Part shown: piece by piece, positions 1 to 8,779 of the stretch
How the letters are laid out: each line of letters starts with the position of its first letter
Numbering within the stretch: position 1 is the first letter of the stretch
Source of the DNA: Oscillospiraceae bacterium
GTDB taxonomy: Bacteria > Bacillota > Clostridia > Oscillospirales > Ruminococcaceae
Assembly (NCBI GenBank): GCA_017462785.1
Contig: JAFTQJ010000068.1
Span: forward strand, 1-34,656
Length of the DNA: 34,656 nt
Reading direction: 5' to 3'
Program-made: the position numbers and the translations under genes
Notes under the pieces: model-generated
What the model was told of the DNA's origin: nothing
Seen by the model: the letters and a program-made list of their open reading frames with translations, nothing else
Database searches by the model: none

Positions 1-393
1 CTGTTCATTCTGCCGAAGAAGCATGCAAATGCTGTGCATACAGCGAGATTCATCATGTACTGCATCACGATGCTCTGCATCATGACGGCAAGCCTTCAGT
101 TCAACCGTGCAGAGGACGGCATCTTTCTGGCGGTATTCAGCCTGCTCATTCTGATCGGCAGCTTCTTTGTCAAGCGGCTGCGTTGGTTCACGCTCGGTTT
201 CTCGGTGCTCTTCCTGATGACACTCAAACTGACATGGGAATTCTGGAAATCCCTGCACTGGGGCATCTACCTCTTCCTTGCAGGTGCACTGCTCATCGGC
301 ATTGCATTCTGGTTTGAATATGCGGCGAAACAGAAAGAAAAAACAGAAAAAAAGGCGGAAAAGCCCGCATTCTTCAAGGAGTGGAAGTGGTAA
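1..393 (+). CDS. C-terminal part of a polytopic membrane protein (partial)
   Basis: The reading frame is open from the first base of the window, so the gene starts outside it; the GTG at 34 is internal to the frame and has no convincing ribosome binding site. The visible 130 residues contain about four hydrophobic segments separated by short charged loops. They end in a lysine/glutamate-rich cytoplasmic-looking tail that finishes FFKEWKW. No catalytic motif is visible. It is probably the end of a large multi-pass integral membrane protein of unknown function. It converges on the GH5 gene and shares a terminator with it. I do not recognise the family. Confidence 0.6.
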   Translation: MFILPKKHANAVHTARFIMYCITMLCIMTASLQFNRAEDGIFLAVFSLLILIGSFFVKRLRWFTLGFSVLFLMTLKLTWEFWKSLHWGIYLFLAGALLIGIAFWFEYAAKQKEKTEKKAEKPAFFKEWKW

Positions 394-435
394 TCCGCTT
401 GCAGAAACTCCTGCGTGAGCCACCAGTATCCAAAA

Positions 436-470
436 AAATCCCCCTCTCCATCACGGAGAGGGGGATTTTG
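436..470. terminator. Bidirectional Rho-independent terminator between convergent genes
   Basis: A near-perfect stem (AAAATCCCCCTCTCC / GGAGAGGGGGATTTT, loop ATCAC) has A/T tracts on both sides. It can therefore terminate both the membrane-protein gene on the + strand and the GH5 gene on the - strand. Coordinates may be off by one base. Confidence 0.85.
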
Positions 471-478
471 GTGTACGC

Positions 479-2308
479 TTACTTAGCGTTTACTACCATT
501 CTCTTGAGTGCTGCGAGGTCATATGCATTCACAACGTCATCGTCGATCACGTCTGCATAGTATGTCTGCATCGGGAGCAGACCTTCCTGACCGAGCAGGT
601 ACTTCTGGAGCTTGATCACGTCCAGAACGCTCAGTGTCTTGTCGGTATTGGCATCACCCATCGGGAACTGGTCGCCGCTGGTGTCCGCTGTTGTGTCCTC
701 GTTCAGCGGTACTGCATAGAGAGCGTGCAGTGTCATCTTCTTGTTGGATGCACTGATGAAGAAGTTGTCCATGTCCTCAAAGCTCTTGCCGATGTTGTTC
801 AGGGTTTCCTGAATGTCCTCATAGGTGAACTTCAGCATGAAATCCTTCGGAGTAGAACCGGAATATACCTGATGCCAGCCCTCATCGTCAACGTCCTGCA
901 TTACCAGATACGGGTCGGAAGTGGACTCGTATACCAGCATCAGCTCGTAATTCTCATTCATGTACTTGCCGATCTCGTTCTCGCATACATTGTCCCATGC
1001 TACGAGTGCAGTACCCTCGGTATCCTTGTAAACCTCGATCCAATTGTCACCAACCGGCAGAGTATCCCAGCTGAACGTGGGCGGTACATATTCCTTGTAC
1101 TCCGGCAGAGTGGGAGTGATGCCGTAAACGCTCATCATAGCCTCTACAACCGGTGCGGAGTTCGGATACCATGTGTTGGTCAGACGATATACATAGCCGT
1201 GAGCTTCGCCTGTGCCGTCTGCGGAGATGTTGTTATCCCACAGAACGCACGGAATACCGGCATTCTTTGCATTGCCAAGATAGGACTTTGCCCATGCGAT
1301 TCTGGAATCGGTGTTGTCGAAGTCGGAAGCACTGAACTCACCGATGATGATCGGTGCACCCTTTTCATCGGATACGCTCTTGAGGTTGCTGAACAGGTTG
1401 TTCAGGTGGTACTCATAATCCTCACCCCAGCCGCTGGAGCCCGGGACGGTGTGGTTTGCCTTGTCGGAAGTATCCATTGTGAAGAAGTACGGTGCATATG
1501 CATGTACGGAAAGTGCCACGTTGCCGCCGTTTGCAGGGATCTCGATTGCACGGATCGCATTGACATCGGAGGTCGCACAGTAGCCCGGCAGCATCAGCAG
1601 ACGCTCTGCATTTGCAGAAGAGCCTTGATTTCTGATAGTATTCACGAAAACTGCATTGAGGTTGTTGATGTAGCGGCGGGAATTGTCATCGCCTGCACCC
1701 CACTCTACGGAACCGCCCAGACCGGTCTGACGAGGCTCATTCATGCCCTCGAAGATCAGATGCTGGTCATAATCTGCGAATACCTCTGCTACCTCTGTCC
1801 AGATGCCTTCGAGCTTTGCAGCTGCATCTGCGTAGGTGGCATCGGTGAATTCGCCCACATTGACCCAGTTCTCATGGTGTACGTTCAGGATGATGAACAT
1901 GTCCAGCTCATACGCATAGTCAACGGTCATCTTAACATAGTCCATCCACTCGTCATCCACGTCCCATCTCTGCTCTGCATCATTGTACTCAATGTGCGGA
2001 TACCATGTGGTCGGGATACGAACGGTGTTGAAGCCGCCAGCCTTGACAGTTTCAAACAGTTCCTTGGTCGGCTCAGGATTGCCCCAGCACATAGCGGACT
2101 TTGCAGGATCGCTGATGGATGCGGAGTGTGCGTCCAGTGTGTTGCCCAGATTCCAGCCCACGGTCATCTGAGAAGTGATGCCCCGTGCGTCCAGTCCGGA
2201 CAGACCTGCTGCATCTGCCTTCATCTGCGGCAGATAGGCTGCACCCGTCACAGCAAGTGCAGCCGCCGCTGCAAAGGCTGTGAACCTTGCAATGTTGTTG
2301 TGTTTCAT
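479..2308 (-). CDS. Secreted GH5 endoglucanase with C-terminal dockerin
   Basis: A 609-residue secreted cellulase predicted to cut internal beta-1,4-glucan bonds outside the cell. The chosen ATG at 2308 follows an AGAGGGGG ribosome binding site and opens a classic signal peptide (MKHNNIARF, an Ala-rich core, cleavage near ADA at residue 33). Residues about 40-400 are a GH5 catalytic domain, probably subfamily 4 by the GWNLGNTLDA motif. NVHHENW is present, as are the acid/base Glu191 in NEP and the nucleophile Glu324 in IIGEFS. Residues about 410-540 form an unassigned beta-rich module, possibly carbohydrate binding. A dockerin follows at about 550-606 (GDANTDKTLSVLDVIKLQKY and YADVIDDDVVNAYDLAALKR). 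The dockerin implies attachment to a scaffoldin. The gene is monocistronic, with its own strong promoter. Confidence 0.95.
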   Translation of the reverse strand: MKHNNIARFTAFAAAAALAVTGAAYLPQMKADAAGLSGLDARGITSQMTVGWNLGNTLDAHSASISDPAKSAMCWGNPEPTKELFETVKAGGFNTVRIPTTWYPHIEYNDAEQRWDVDDEWMDYVKMTVDYAYELDMFIILNVHHENWVNVGEFTDATYADAAAKLEGIWTEVAEVFADYDQHLIFEGMNEPRQTGLGGSVEWGAGDDNSRRYINNLNAVFVNTIRNQGSSANAERLLMLPGYCATSDVNAIRAIEIPANGGNVALSVHAYAPYFFTMDTSDKANHTVPGSSGWGEDYEYHLNNLFSNLKSVSDEKGAPIIIGEFSASDFDNTDSRIAWAKSYLGNAKNAGIPCVLWDNNISADGTGEAHGYVYRLTNTWYPNSAPVVEAMMSVYGITPTLPEYKEYVPPTFSWDTLPVGDNWIEVYKDTEGTALVAWDNVCENEIGKYMNENYELMLVYESTSDPYLVMQDVDDEGWHQVYSGSTPKDFMLKFTYEDIQETLNNIGKSFEDMDNFFISASNKKMTLHALYAVPLNEDTTADTSGDQFPMGDANTDKTLSVLDVIKLQKYLLGQEGLLPMQTYYADVIDDDVVNAYDLAALKRMVVNAK

Positions 2309-2396
2309 TGAAATTTCCCCCTCTTGAAATGTGTGTGCAATACCATTTAGCTTTTTTGACTTAATAGCACGATATTGCTCTCTCAAAATTACTTAC

Positions 2397-2412
2397 AGCG
2401 AACGGTTTCGCT
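2397..2412. promoter_or_regulatory. 16-bp palindrome at the predicted GH5 transcription start
   Basis: The sequence AGCGAACGGTTTCGCT is a 6-4-6 inverted repeat lying immediately downstream of the GH5 -10 box, at about +1 to +16. Position and symmetry fit a repressor operator. The AANCG-like centre resembles LacI-family sites, but the regulator is unknown. Confidence 0.5.
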
Positions 2413-2418
2413 ATTTTT

Positions 2419-2447
2419 ATTATACAATTTCATCCATATCTTGTCAA
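2419..2447 (-). promoter_or_regulatory. Consensus sigma-A promoter of the GH5 gene
   Basis: On the - strand the site reads TTGACA, a 17-bp spacer, then TATAAT. Both hexamers and the spacer match the housekeeping consensus exactly. The predicted start point is near 2412, giving a leader of about 100 nt. Confidence 0.85.
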
Positions 2448-2527
2448 TGGATTTTAGGGAAAATTACGGCATTTTAAAGGTAAATTATTTGTTTCGTAAA
2501 TGACTTTTTTAAGCTGTTCACACTAAA

Positions 2528-3727
2528 TTAATAAGTTTGAAAGAATTTCACCAGAAATTCAGCAGCATCCGTCATGGAATCAAAGACCTTCCACGAGAGG
2601 GCATAGGTTTCGGTTGCGGCAGGCACCTGATCGGGGATCTGGATGGGAAAGGTTCCGGCACGATAGGCACTGCGGATGCCGTTCTTGGAATCCTCAAATG
2701 CAATGCACTGTTCCGGCGGCAGACCGAGTGCGGCAGCGGCTTTCTGGAAGATCTCGGGGTGGGGCTTGCTGTGCTCGACCATATCGCCGGTAATGACCGC
2801 ATCAAAATACTGCAAAAGCCCTGCACGGCTGAGAAGATCACGGACGGTCACTTCCCTTGTGGAGCTTGCAACAGCGAGGGAAATCCCCTGTTTTTTGAGC
2901 ATTTCCAGCATTTCTCTGACTCCCTCACGCACGGGAACATGCACATCAAGCTCCTCATGGGCAAGGCGGCGTGCAAGCTCAAGGAAGCTGTCATAATCGA
3001 AGGAATCGCCGTATCGCTTCGCAAAATAGGCTTCCGTTGCGGCACGGTTCAGACCAAGGCAGGCAGGCTTGACGATGTGCACATCTGCAAAATGCATCTG
3101 CTTTGCGGCGGCATCCCATGCACGATTGACAACGGCTTCGGTGTCGAGGAGAAGCCCGTCCTGATCGAAGAGTGCACCACGGATCTGTGCAGGATCGCCG
3201 AACGGGAACAGGCGTGTTCCGGGGAAATTCCGCCTGTACAGGTCAAAAAGCTGGTGCTGGAAGGTGTAGGGGATGACCAGCCGCTGTGCGATCATTTCCT
3301 CCCATTCCTGCTGATCGACCCAGCGGTATTCTGCGACTTCCTCCTGCTGGATGCGGATCGGAACATCGTCGGAATCGAGCTGCACCATCCAGTAATCGTC
3401 GAACACACAGTCCGCACGGAAGGAAAAGACGGGGGAGGTATTCTGTAAATTGATGGTCAGACCAAGCTCCTCGAACACCTCACGTTCTGCGGCAGCGGCT
3501 GAGGTATCGCCAGCCTGAGCCATACCGCCGAGGGAAATATCCCACATATCCGGCCAGCTTGCCTTGTCGGAAACACGCTTCTGGATGAGGAGTTTTCCGG
3601 ATCTGCTGAAAATGAGCATATGGACAACGAGGTAATATTCATCCTCCGGCAGAGGAGTGCCACGCAGAGCCGTTCTTCCGGTCAGCTGCCGGCGGCTGTC
3701 GTAGATATCAAGGTATTCCTGTTTCAT
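2528..3727 (-). CDS. NUDIX hydrolase-HAD phosphatase fusion
   Basis: A 399-residue cytoplasmic protein joining two hydrolase folds. The ATG at 3727 follows AAAGGAGGC and begins MKQEYLDIYD. Residues about 1-165 are a NUDIX domain of the isopentenyl-diphosphate-isomerase-like type. Its NUDIX box is at 68-90 (REVFEELGL), with Asp in place of the usual first Glu. Residues about 184-398 are a HAD subfamily IA domain like beta-phosphoglucomutase or GPP-type phosphatases. It shows DQDG at 188-191 (nucleophile Asp188), the SST motif near 288, the Lys of KPHPE near 321 and FEDS at 344-347. Both active sites look intact. Substrates are unknown; a sugar-phosphate or nucleotide clean-up role is inference. 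It has its own promoter and is followed by the GH5 promoter. Confidence 0.85.
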   Translation of the reverse strand: MKQEYLDIYDSRRQLTGRTALRGTPLPEDEYYLVVHMLIFSRSGKLLIQKRVSDKASWPDMWDISLGGMAQAGDTSAAAAEREVFEELGLTINLQNTSPVFSFRADCVFDDYWMVQLDSDDVPIRIQQEEVAEYRWVDQQEWEEMIAQRLVIPYTFQHQLFDLYRRNFPGTRLFPFGDPAQIRGALFDQDGLLLDTEAVVNRAWDAAAKQMHFADVHIVKPACLGLNRAATEAYFAKRYGDSFDYDSFLELARRLAHEELDVHVPVREGVREMLEMLKKQGISLAVASSTREVTVRDLLSRAGLLQYFDAVITGDMVEHSKPHPEIFQKAAAALGLPPEQCIAFEDSKNGIRSAYRAGTFPIQIPDQVPAATETYALSWKVFDSMTDAAEFLVKFFQTY

Positions 3728-3755
3728 GATCTGCCTCCTTTTCTTTGGTAATTCT

Positions 3756-3784
3756 ATTATAGTGCTTTTATGGAAAATTGTCAA
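3756..3784 (-). promoter_or_regulatory. Sigma-A promoter of the NUDIX-HAD gene
   Basis: On the - strand TTGACA, a 17-bp spacer and TATAAT precede the start codon by about 30 bp. It is a full consensus match, so the gene is probably expressed independently of the ribosomal operon upstream. Confidence 0.8.
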
Positions 3785-3814
3785 GACGGCAGGCAGCTCT
3801 CTCTTCCACAGCAT

Positions 3815-3849
3815 AAAAAAGATCCCCCATCCATCCGGACAGGGGATCC
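3815..3849 (-). terminator. Rho-independent terminator of the ribosomal operon
   Basis: On the - strand a GATCCCC ... GGGGATC hairpin with an inner CCGG-containing stem is followed by TTTTTT. It sits 12 bp after the rplQ stop and marks the 3' end of the S10-spc-alpha transcript. Confidence 0.85.
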
Positions 3850-3861
3850 CAAGAAATTCAA

Positions 3862-4206
3862 TTAGTCAACCAGCTTAATGATTGCCATCTCAGCAGCATC
3901 GCCACGGCGGGGACCAGTCTTAATGATCTGTGTGTAACCACCCTTGCGATCAGCATACTTCGGAGAAATCTCGTCAAACAGCTTCTTCGCAACGTCTTCC
4001 TTTGTGACATATGCATATACCTGACGCTTGCTGTGCAGGTCGGTATTCTTGCCCAGTGTAATCATCTTTTCTGCTACTGCACGAACTTCCTTTGCTCTTG
4101 TAACGGTAGTTTCAACCTGACCGTTCTCCAGCAGGAATGTTACCATAGCTCTGAGCATTGCGGTTCTGTGTGCAGTTGTTCTGCCCAACTTTCTTGTACC
4201 CGGCAT
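3862..4206 (-). CDS. rplQ: 50S ribosomal protein L17
   Basis: 114 residues, the usual bacterial length, starting [21 protein letters not shown], which is the L17 signature. It binds 23S rRNA near the exit tunnel region of the large subunit. It is the last gene of the ribosomal supercluster, 71 bp after rpoA, and is followed directly by a terminator. The start is fixed by an upstream AAGGAGTG. Nothing is missing. Confidence 0.97.
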   Translation of the reverse strand: MPGTRKLGRTTAHRTAMLRAMVTFLLENGQVETTVTRAKEVRAVAEKMITLGKNTDLHSKRQVYAYVTKEDVAKKLFDEISPKYADRKGGYTQIIKTGPRRGDAAEMAIIKLVD

Positions 4207-4277
4207 TGTAATTCACTCCTTTACTCAAACCGAGAGAGGCTTCGCCCCATCGGGTATCCTATTGTATTCAGATGCGT

Positions 4278-5234
4278 TTAGTCTTCTTCAGAGGAGAGGT
4301 CGAAGCCCAAAGACTGGAGCTTCTCCTTTACCTCGTCGAAGGACTTCTTACCAAGGTTACGCACCTTCATCATTTCTTCCTCAGACTTATTGATCAAGTC
4401 GTCAACAGTGTTGATGCCAGCACGCTTCAAGCAGTTGAAGGAACGTACTGACAAGTCAAGTTCCTCAATGGTCATCTCAAGGATCTTTTCTTTACCCTTG
4501 TCGTCCTTTTCTACCAGGACCTCTGCAATACACGCTTCGTCAGAAAGATCAACGAAGAGTTTCAGATGCTCGTTGAGGAGATTGGCTGCCTGTGATAATG
4601 CTTCCTTAGCGGAAATTGTACCGTCAGTCCATACTTCCATTGTCAGCTTATCATAGTCGGTGACCTGTCCGAGACGGGTATTCTCTACGGTATAGTTCAC
4701 CTTCAAAACAGGAGTATAAATGCTGTCTACGGCAATTACATCGATCGGCATATCCGTCATCTGCTGCTTGTTACGCTCCGCAGATACATAGCCTCTGCCC
4801 TTATCAATGGTAATTTCCATACGAAGCTTTGCATCCTTGCCCAGTGTTGCAATATGCATACCGGGATCGAGAATGTTCACTTCGGAATCTGCCTTAATAT
4901 CGCCGGCTGTGACCTCGCACTCGCCCTCAGCATCAATCGAAATGGTCTTGGGACCTTCGCCGTACAGCTTTGCGGTCAGACCCTTCAGGCTCAGGATGAT
5001 TTCTGTCACGTCCTCTTTTACGCCCGGAATTGTGGAAAGCTCGTGATGCACACCATCAATCTTGACATAATTGACAGCCACACCGGGTAATGAGGAGAGA
5101 AGAACTCGTCTGAGACTGTTGCCGAGCGTTGTGCCGTAGCCCCGTTCCAGCGGTGCTAAAACGAATTTACCGTACTTTCCGTCAGCTCTCAGTTCTTCGG
5201 TAACGATTTCCGGCTTCTCAATCTTTTCAAGCAT
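4278..5234 (-). CDS. rpoA: DNA-directed RNA polymerase alpha subunit
   Basis: 318 residues. Alpha nucleates assembly of RNA polymerase and contacts upstream promoter DNA and activators. The ATG at 5234 ([10 protein letters not shown]) follows AGGAGGG; a possible start 21 bp further upstream lacks this. The N-terminal domain carries the [13 protein letters not shown] dimerisation motif. The C-terminal domain (about residues 250-312) has the [11 protein letters not shown] and VRNLGKKS helix-hairpin-helix motifs that bind UP elements. It ends in an acidic SSEED tail. Its position between rpsD and rplQ is the standard alpha-operon order. Confidence 0.97.
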   Translation of the reverse strand: MLEKIEKPEIVTEELRADGKYGKFVLAPLERGYGTTLGNSLRRVLLSSLPGVAVNYVKIDGVHHELSTIPGVKEDVTEIILSLKGLTAKLYGEGPKTISIDAEGECEVTAGDIKADSEVNILDPGMHIATLGKDAKLRMEITIDKGRGYVSAERNKQQMTDMPIDVIAVDSIYTPVLKVNYTVENTRLGQVTDYDKLTMEVWTDGTISAKEALSQAANLLNEHLKLFVDLSDEACIAEVLVEKDDKGKEKILEMTIEELDLSVRSFNCLKRAGINTVDDLINKSEEEMMKVRNLGKKSFDEVKEKLQSLGFDLSSEED

Positions 5235-5299
5235 GTAAACCCTCCTATTTCGCAATTACTTTTGTTCGTTGTTCTAAAGCGTCCGCAAGCAATTACGCA

Positions 5300-5896
5300 T
5301 TACTTGGAGTACAGCTCGACAATCAGGTGTGTTTCTGCCTCGTAATCAAGATCCTCCGGAGCAGGCATTCTTGTTACCTTTGCAGAGAAAGCATCCTTGT
5401 TGACTTCCATCCAGAGCGGAACGGTTCTGCCCTGTGTCTGCTCAACAACTTCCTTGAACTTTGTAGTAGATCTGCTCTTCTCGCAAACTGTGATCTCATC
5501 GCCTACAGCTACACGATAGGACGGAATGTCCACTCTCTTGCCGTTTACTGCGAAGTGACCATGTGTTACGAGCTGTCTTGCTTCACGTCTTGTCAGAGCC
5601 ATGCCCATGCGGTATGCAACGTTGTCGAGTCTGGATTCCAGAACTGCGATCAGGTTGTCACCGGCCTTGCCTTCCATCTTGGAAGCCAGCTCAAAGTAGT
5701 GACGGAACGGCTTCTCCATTACGCCATAGATGAACTTCAGCTTCTGCTTTTCCTTCAGCTGTGTGCCGTATTCAGAAACCTTCTTGCGGCTGTTAGCGTT
5801 AGGATTGCGGTTGGACTGCTTGTTGATACCCATTACCATCGGGCTGATACCCAGATATCTGCATCTCTTCAGAATCGGATCCTTATTTACTGCCAT
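5300..5896 (-). CDS. rpsD: 30S ribosomal protein S4
   Basis: 198 residues from the ATG at 5896 (MAVNKDPILKRCRYLG), which follows GGAGGTACAAGAAT. S4 is a primary 16S rRNA binder that starts 30S assembly. An S4 RNA-binding domain is visible around SRLDNVAYRMGMALTRREAR. Only one cysteine lies in the N-terminal segment, so this is the zinc-free form of S4. It lies 16 bp after rpsK, consistent with translational coupling. Confidence 0.96.
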   Translation of the reverse strand: MAVNKDPILKRCRYLGISPMVMGINKQSNRNPNANSRKKVSEYGTQLKEKQKLKFIYGVMEKPFRHYFELASKMEGKAGDNLIAVLESRLDNVAYRMGMALTRREARQLVTHGHFAVNGKRVDIPSYRVAVGDEITVCEKSRSTTKFKEVVEQTQGRTVPLWMEVNKDAFSAKVTRMPAPEDLDYEAETHLIVELYSK

Positions 5897-5912
5897 ATTC
5901 TTGTACCTCCAA

Positions 5913-6317
5913 TTAGACGCGGCGTCTCTTAGGCGGACGGCAACCATTGTGCGGAATCGGTGTGACATCCTTGATCATGCGAACTTCCAGACCTACTGTC
6001 TGCAGTGCACGAATTGCAGCTTCACGGCCGCTGCCCGGACCCTTTACATAAACCTCTACGGTCTTCAGACCATGCTCCATAGCAGCCTTTGCAGCTGTTT
6101 CAGCTGCTGTCTGAGCTGCGAACGGAGTGGACTTTCTGGAACCACGGAAGCCAAGCTCACCAGCACTTGCCCAGGAAAGTGTGTTTCCCTGTGTGTCTGT
6201 GATTGTCACGATTGTGTTGTTAAAAGTGGACTGAATGTGTACTGCACCGCTTTCAATGTTCTTACGCTCTCTGCGGCGGCGTACAGTAGTCACCTTTTTA
6301 CCCTTCTGCTGTGCCAA
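5913..6317 (-). CDS. rpsK: 30S ribosomal protein S11
   Basis: 134 residues. S11 lines the platform of the small subunit near the Shine-Dalgarno helix. Diagnostic segments are [29 protein letters not shown] and the basic end [11 protein letters not shown]. It lies 14 bp behind rpsM in the alpha-operon order. Confidence 0.97.
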   Translation of the reverse strand: MAQQKGKKVTTVRRRRERKNIESGAVHIQSTFNNTIVTITDTQGNTLSWASAGELGFRGSRKSTPFAAQTAAETAAKAAMEHGLKTVEVYVKGPGSGREAAIRALQTVGLEVRMIKDVTPIPHNGCRPPKRRRV

Positions 6318-6331
6318 AGAAATCGCCCTCC

Positions 6332-6700
6332 TTACTTCTTCTTATTAGCAATTGTCTTTACCGGACCCTTGCGTGTTCTTGCGTTGGTCTTTGTACGCTG
6401 ACCTCTTACCGGCAGGCCCTTTCTGTGGCGAACGCCTCTGTAGCAGCCGATTTCGATCAGTCTCTTGATGTTCAGAGCAACTTCACGACGGAGATCGCCC
6501 TCAACAGTCAGGTTAGCGTCGATGTAGTCACGCAGCTTAGCTACGTCCTCTTCGCTCAGATCCTTTACACGAGTATCCGGATTTACACCTGTTGCCTCAA
6601 GAATCTTAGTTGCTGTCGGACGGCCGATACCATAGATATAAGTCAGACCGATTTCAACTCTCTTGTCCTTGGGAAGGTCAATACCTGAAATTCTTGCCAT
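6332..6700 (-). CDS. rpsM: 30S ribosomal protein S13
   Basis: 122 residues starting [22 protein letters not shown]13 sits in the 30S head and contacts the P-site tRNA and 50S bridges. The helix-turn-helix region and the C-terminal [15 protein letters not shown] tail are intact. It lies between rpmJ and rpsK. Confidence 0.97.
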   Translation of the reverse strand: MARISGIDLPKDKRVEIGLTYIYGIGRPTATKILEATGVNPDTRVKDLSEEDVAKLRDYIDANLTVEGDLRREVALNIKRLIEIGCYRGVRHRKGLPVRGQRTKTNARTRKGPVKTIANKKK

Positions 6701-6730
6701 TGATGAATTACACCTCCAATGCTGTCGGGA

Positions 6731-7118
<388 letters not shown>

Positions 7119-7119
7119 A

Positions 7120-7371
7120 TCAATTACCTCCCTGTTCTGCATTGCATTCTCTCAGCCTTCTGCGAAGTGCCTTATCCGTCAATCCCTCCAGTTCCCATAC
7201 GGTTCCGGTAAGACGGATATGTCTGACATTCTTCCGCTTCGGCTTTTCCAGCGTTCTGTGCTTTCCGTCAGCCAGAGTGACGAACCTGCCGTCAATTCCG
7301 GTGACAATGTAGTAATTGTCCTTTTCTTTTCCGGCGGCCGCACAAACCACCATACCCACCTGTAACTGCAT
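7120..7371 (-). CDS. KOW-domain RNA-binding protein between map and infA
   Basis: 83 residues. The N-terminal half ([20 protein letters not shown], then [20 protein letters not shown]) is a KOW/SH3-like barrel resembling L14e/L6e-type ribosomal proteins. The C-terminal part is a short helical, charged tail. Its ATG overlaps the map stop by one base (TGATG) and its stop abuts infA, so it is translated with them. Related small KOW proteins are found at this place in many Firmicutes. RNA or ribosome binding is likely; the exact role is not established. Confidence 0.85.
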   Translation of the reverse strand: MQLQVGMVVCAAAGKEKDNYYIVTGIDGRFVTLADGKHRTLEKPKRKNVRHIRLTGTVWELEGLTDKALRRRLRECNAEQGGN

Positions 7372-8129
7372 CAGTCCGGAGCCGTCATCAGGACGGGGCC
7401 ATCCGGCGTGATGGCTACAGTGTGCTCAAAATGTGCTGACAGGCTGCCGTTGCGGGTCACTACCGTCCAGCCGTCTTTCAGCTGGCGGATCGCATCGCCC
7501 TTCTGGTTGATCATCGGCTCAATGCAAATGACCATGCCTGCCTGAAGCCGCACACCGGGTCTGCCGGGTGTTACATAATTCGGTACTTCCGGAGATTCAT
7601 GCACTTCCCTGCCGATACCGTGACCGCAGTATTCTCTGACGATCCCGTATCCTCTTGAAGCACAATACTCCTGTACTGCACCGGATACCTCGGAGAGTCT
7701 TGCATTGACGACTGCCTTTGCAATACCCGCTTCGAGTGCTCCCTTTGTAACATCAAGCAATGCCTGTGCTTCTGCTGAAATCTTTCCGCAGGCGAAGGTC
7801 GCAGCATTGTCACCGTGGAAACCATTATAATGTGCTCCCACATCGACGCTCACGATGTCGCCGGCTTTGATTTTCCGCTTGGCACTCGGGATGCCGTGGA
7901 TGACTTCATCATTGATGGAGATGCATGCACTGCCGGGAAATCCGTACAGTCCCAGAAATGAGGGATAAGCACCGCATCCTACAATGTAGTCATGCACGAT
8001 CTTGTCAAGCTCCAGTGTTGTCATGCCGGGCTGAATGGACTGCCCTGCAAGCTGTAAAGCTCTGCCGGCAATCCTTCCGGCTTCACGCATTTTCATTAGA
8101 TCTGTCTTAGATTTAATGGTGATACTCAT
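7371..8129 (-). CDS. map: Methionine aminopeptidase, type I
   Basis: 252 residues. It removes the initiator methionine from nascent proteins in the cytoplasm. The five metal ligands are visible as Asp96, Asp107, His170, Glu204 and Glu235, with His79 and His177 also in place ([31 protein letters not shown]). There is no N-terminal zinc-finger extension. It overlaps adk by four bases (ATGA), so the two are coupled. Confidence 0.97.
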   Translation of the reverse strand: MSITIKSKTDLMKMREAGRIAGRALQLAGQSIQPGMTTLELDKIVHDYIVGCGAYPSFLGLYGFPGSACISINDEVIHGIPSAKRKIKAGDIVSVDVGAHYNGFHGDNAATFACGKISAEAQALLDVTKGALEAGIAKAVVNARLSEVSGAVQEYCASRGYGIVREYCGHGIGREVHESPEVPNYVTPGRPGVRLQAGMVICIEPMINQKGDAIRQLKDGWTVVTRNGSLSAHFEHTVAITPDGPVLMTAPD

Positions 8130-8767
8130 TCGGTAGCCGCCCCCACTGCTTTGAGTGTCAGCTTCACCGTATCAGCAACCTCTTCCTGTCCGATGACAGT
8201 ATCGAGCTTGCCCTGCTTTTCATAATAGTCCTTGAGCGGAGCAGTCTGCTTGTGATATACAGCCAGACGATCCAGAACCGTTTCCGGCTGGTCATCCTTA
8301 CGGATGATGGTATTTGCACCGCACTTGTCGCATGTACCTTCGACCTTGGAGGGCTTGTACTGGATGTGGTAGGTTGCACCGCAGCCTTCACACACTCTTC
8401 TGCCGGATACACGCATCTTGATGGTTTCATCATCCACGAAGATCTCCAGCACCTTGTCAATGCGGACACCCATTTCATCGAGTGCCTCTGCCTGCGGTAC
8501 TGTTCTCGGGAAACCATCGAGAATAAAACCGTTCTTGCAGTCATCCGCTGCAATACGATCCTTCAGGATGCCGATTACGATGTCATCGGATACCAGAGCA
8601 CCGCTGTCCATTGCTGCCTTAGCCTTCAGACCGTATTCTGTACCGTTCTTTACAGCCTCACGCAGCATGTTACCCGTAGAGATCTGCGGGATGTTCAGTG
8701 CCTCGGAGATGACTTCTGCCTGAGTGCCCTTGCCGGCACCAGGTGCACCGAGTAAAATCAAATTCAT
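8126..8767 (-). CDS. adk: Adenylate kinase (zinc-lid type)
   Basis: 213 residues. It interconverts ATP plus AMP with two ADP. The P-loop GAPGAGKGT is at 7-15 and the DGFPRT motif at 84-89. The long lid has four cysteines (126, 129, 146, 149) forming the structural zinc site common in Gram-positive bacteria. It lies 12 bp behind secY and overlaps map by four bases. Confidence 0.98.
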   Translation of the reverse strand: MNLILLGAPGAGKGTQAEVISEALNIPQISTGNMLREAVKNGTEYGLKAKAAMDSGALVSDDIVIGILKDRIAADDCKNGFILDGFPRTVPQAEALDEMGVRIDKVLEIFVDDETIKMRVSGRRVCEGCGATYHIQYKPSKVEGTCDKCGANTIIRKDDQPETVLDRLAVYHKQTAPLKDYYEKQGKLDTVIGQEEVADTVKLTLKAVGAATE

Positions 8768-8779
8768 ACTTGCCCCTCC

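Noticed and set aside
725..2311. 528-codon open frame on the + strand
   Set aside because: It lies fully antisense to the GH5 gene, has no domain sense and is rich in Cys and His. It is a by-product of the codon usage of the real gene.
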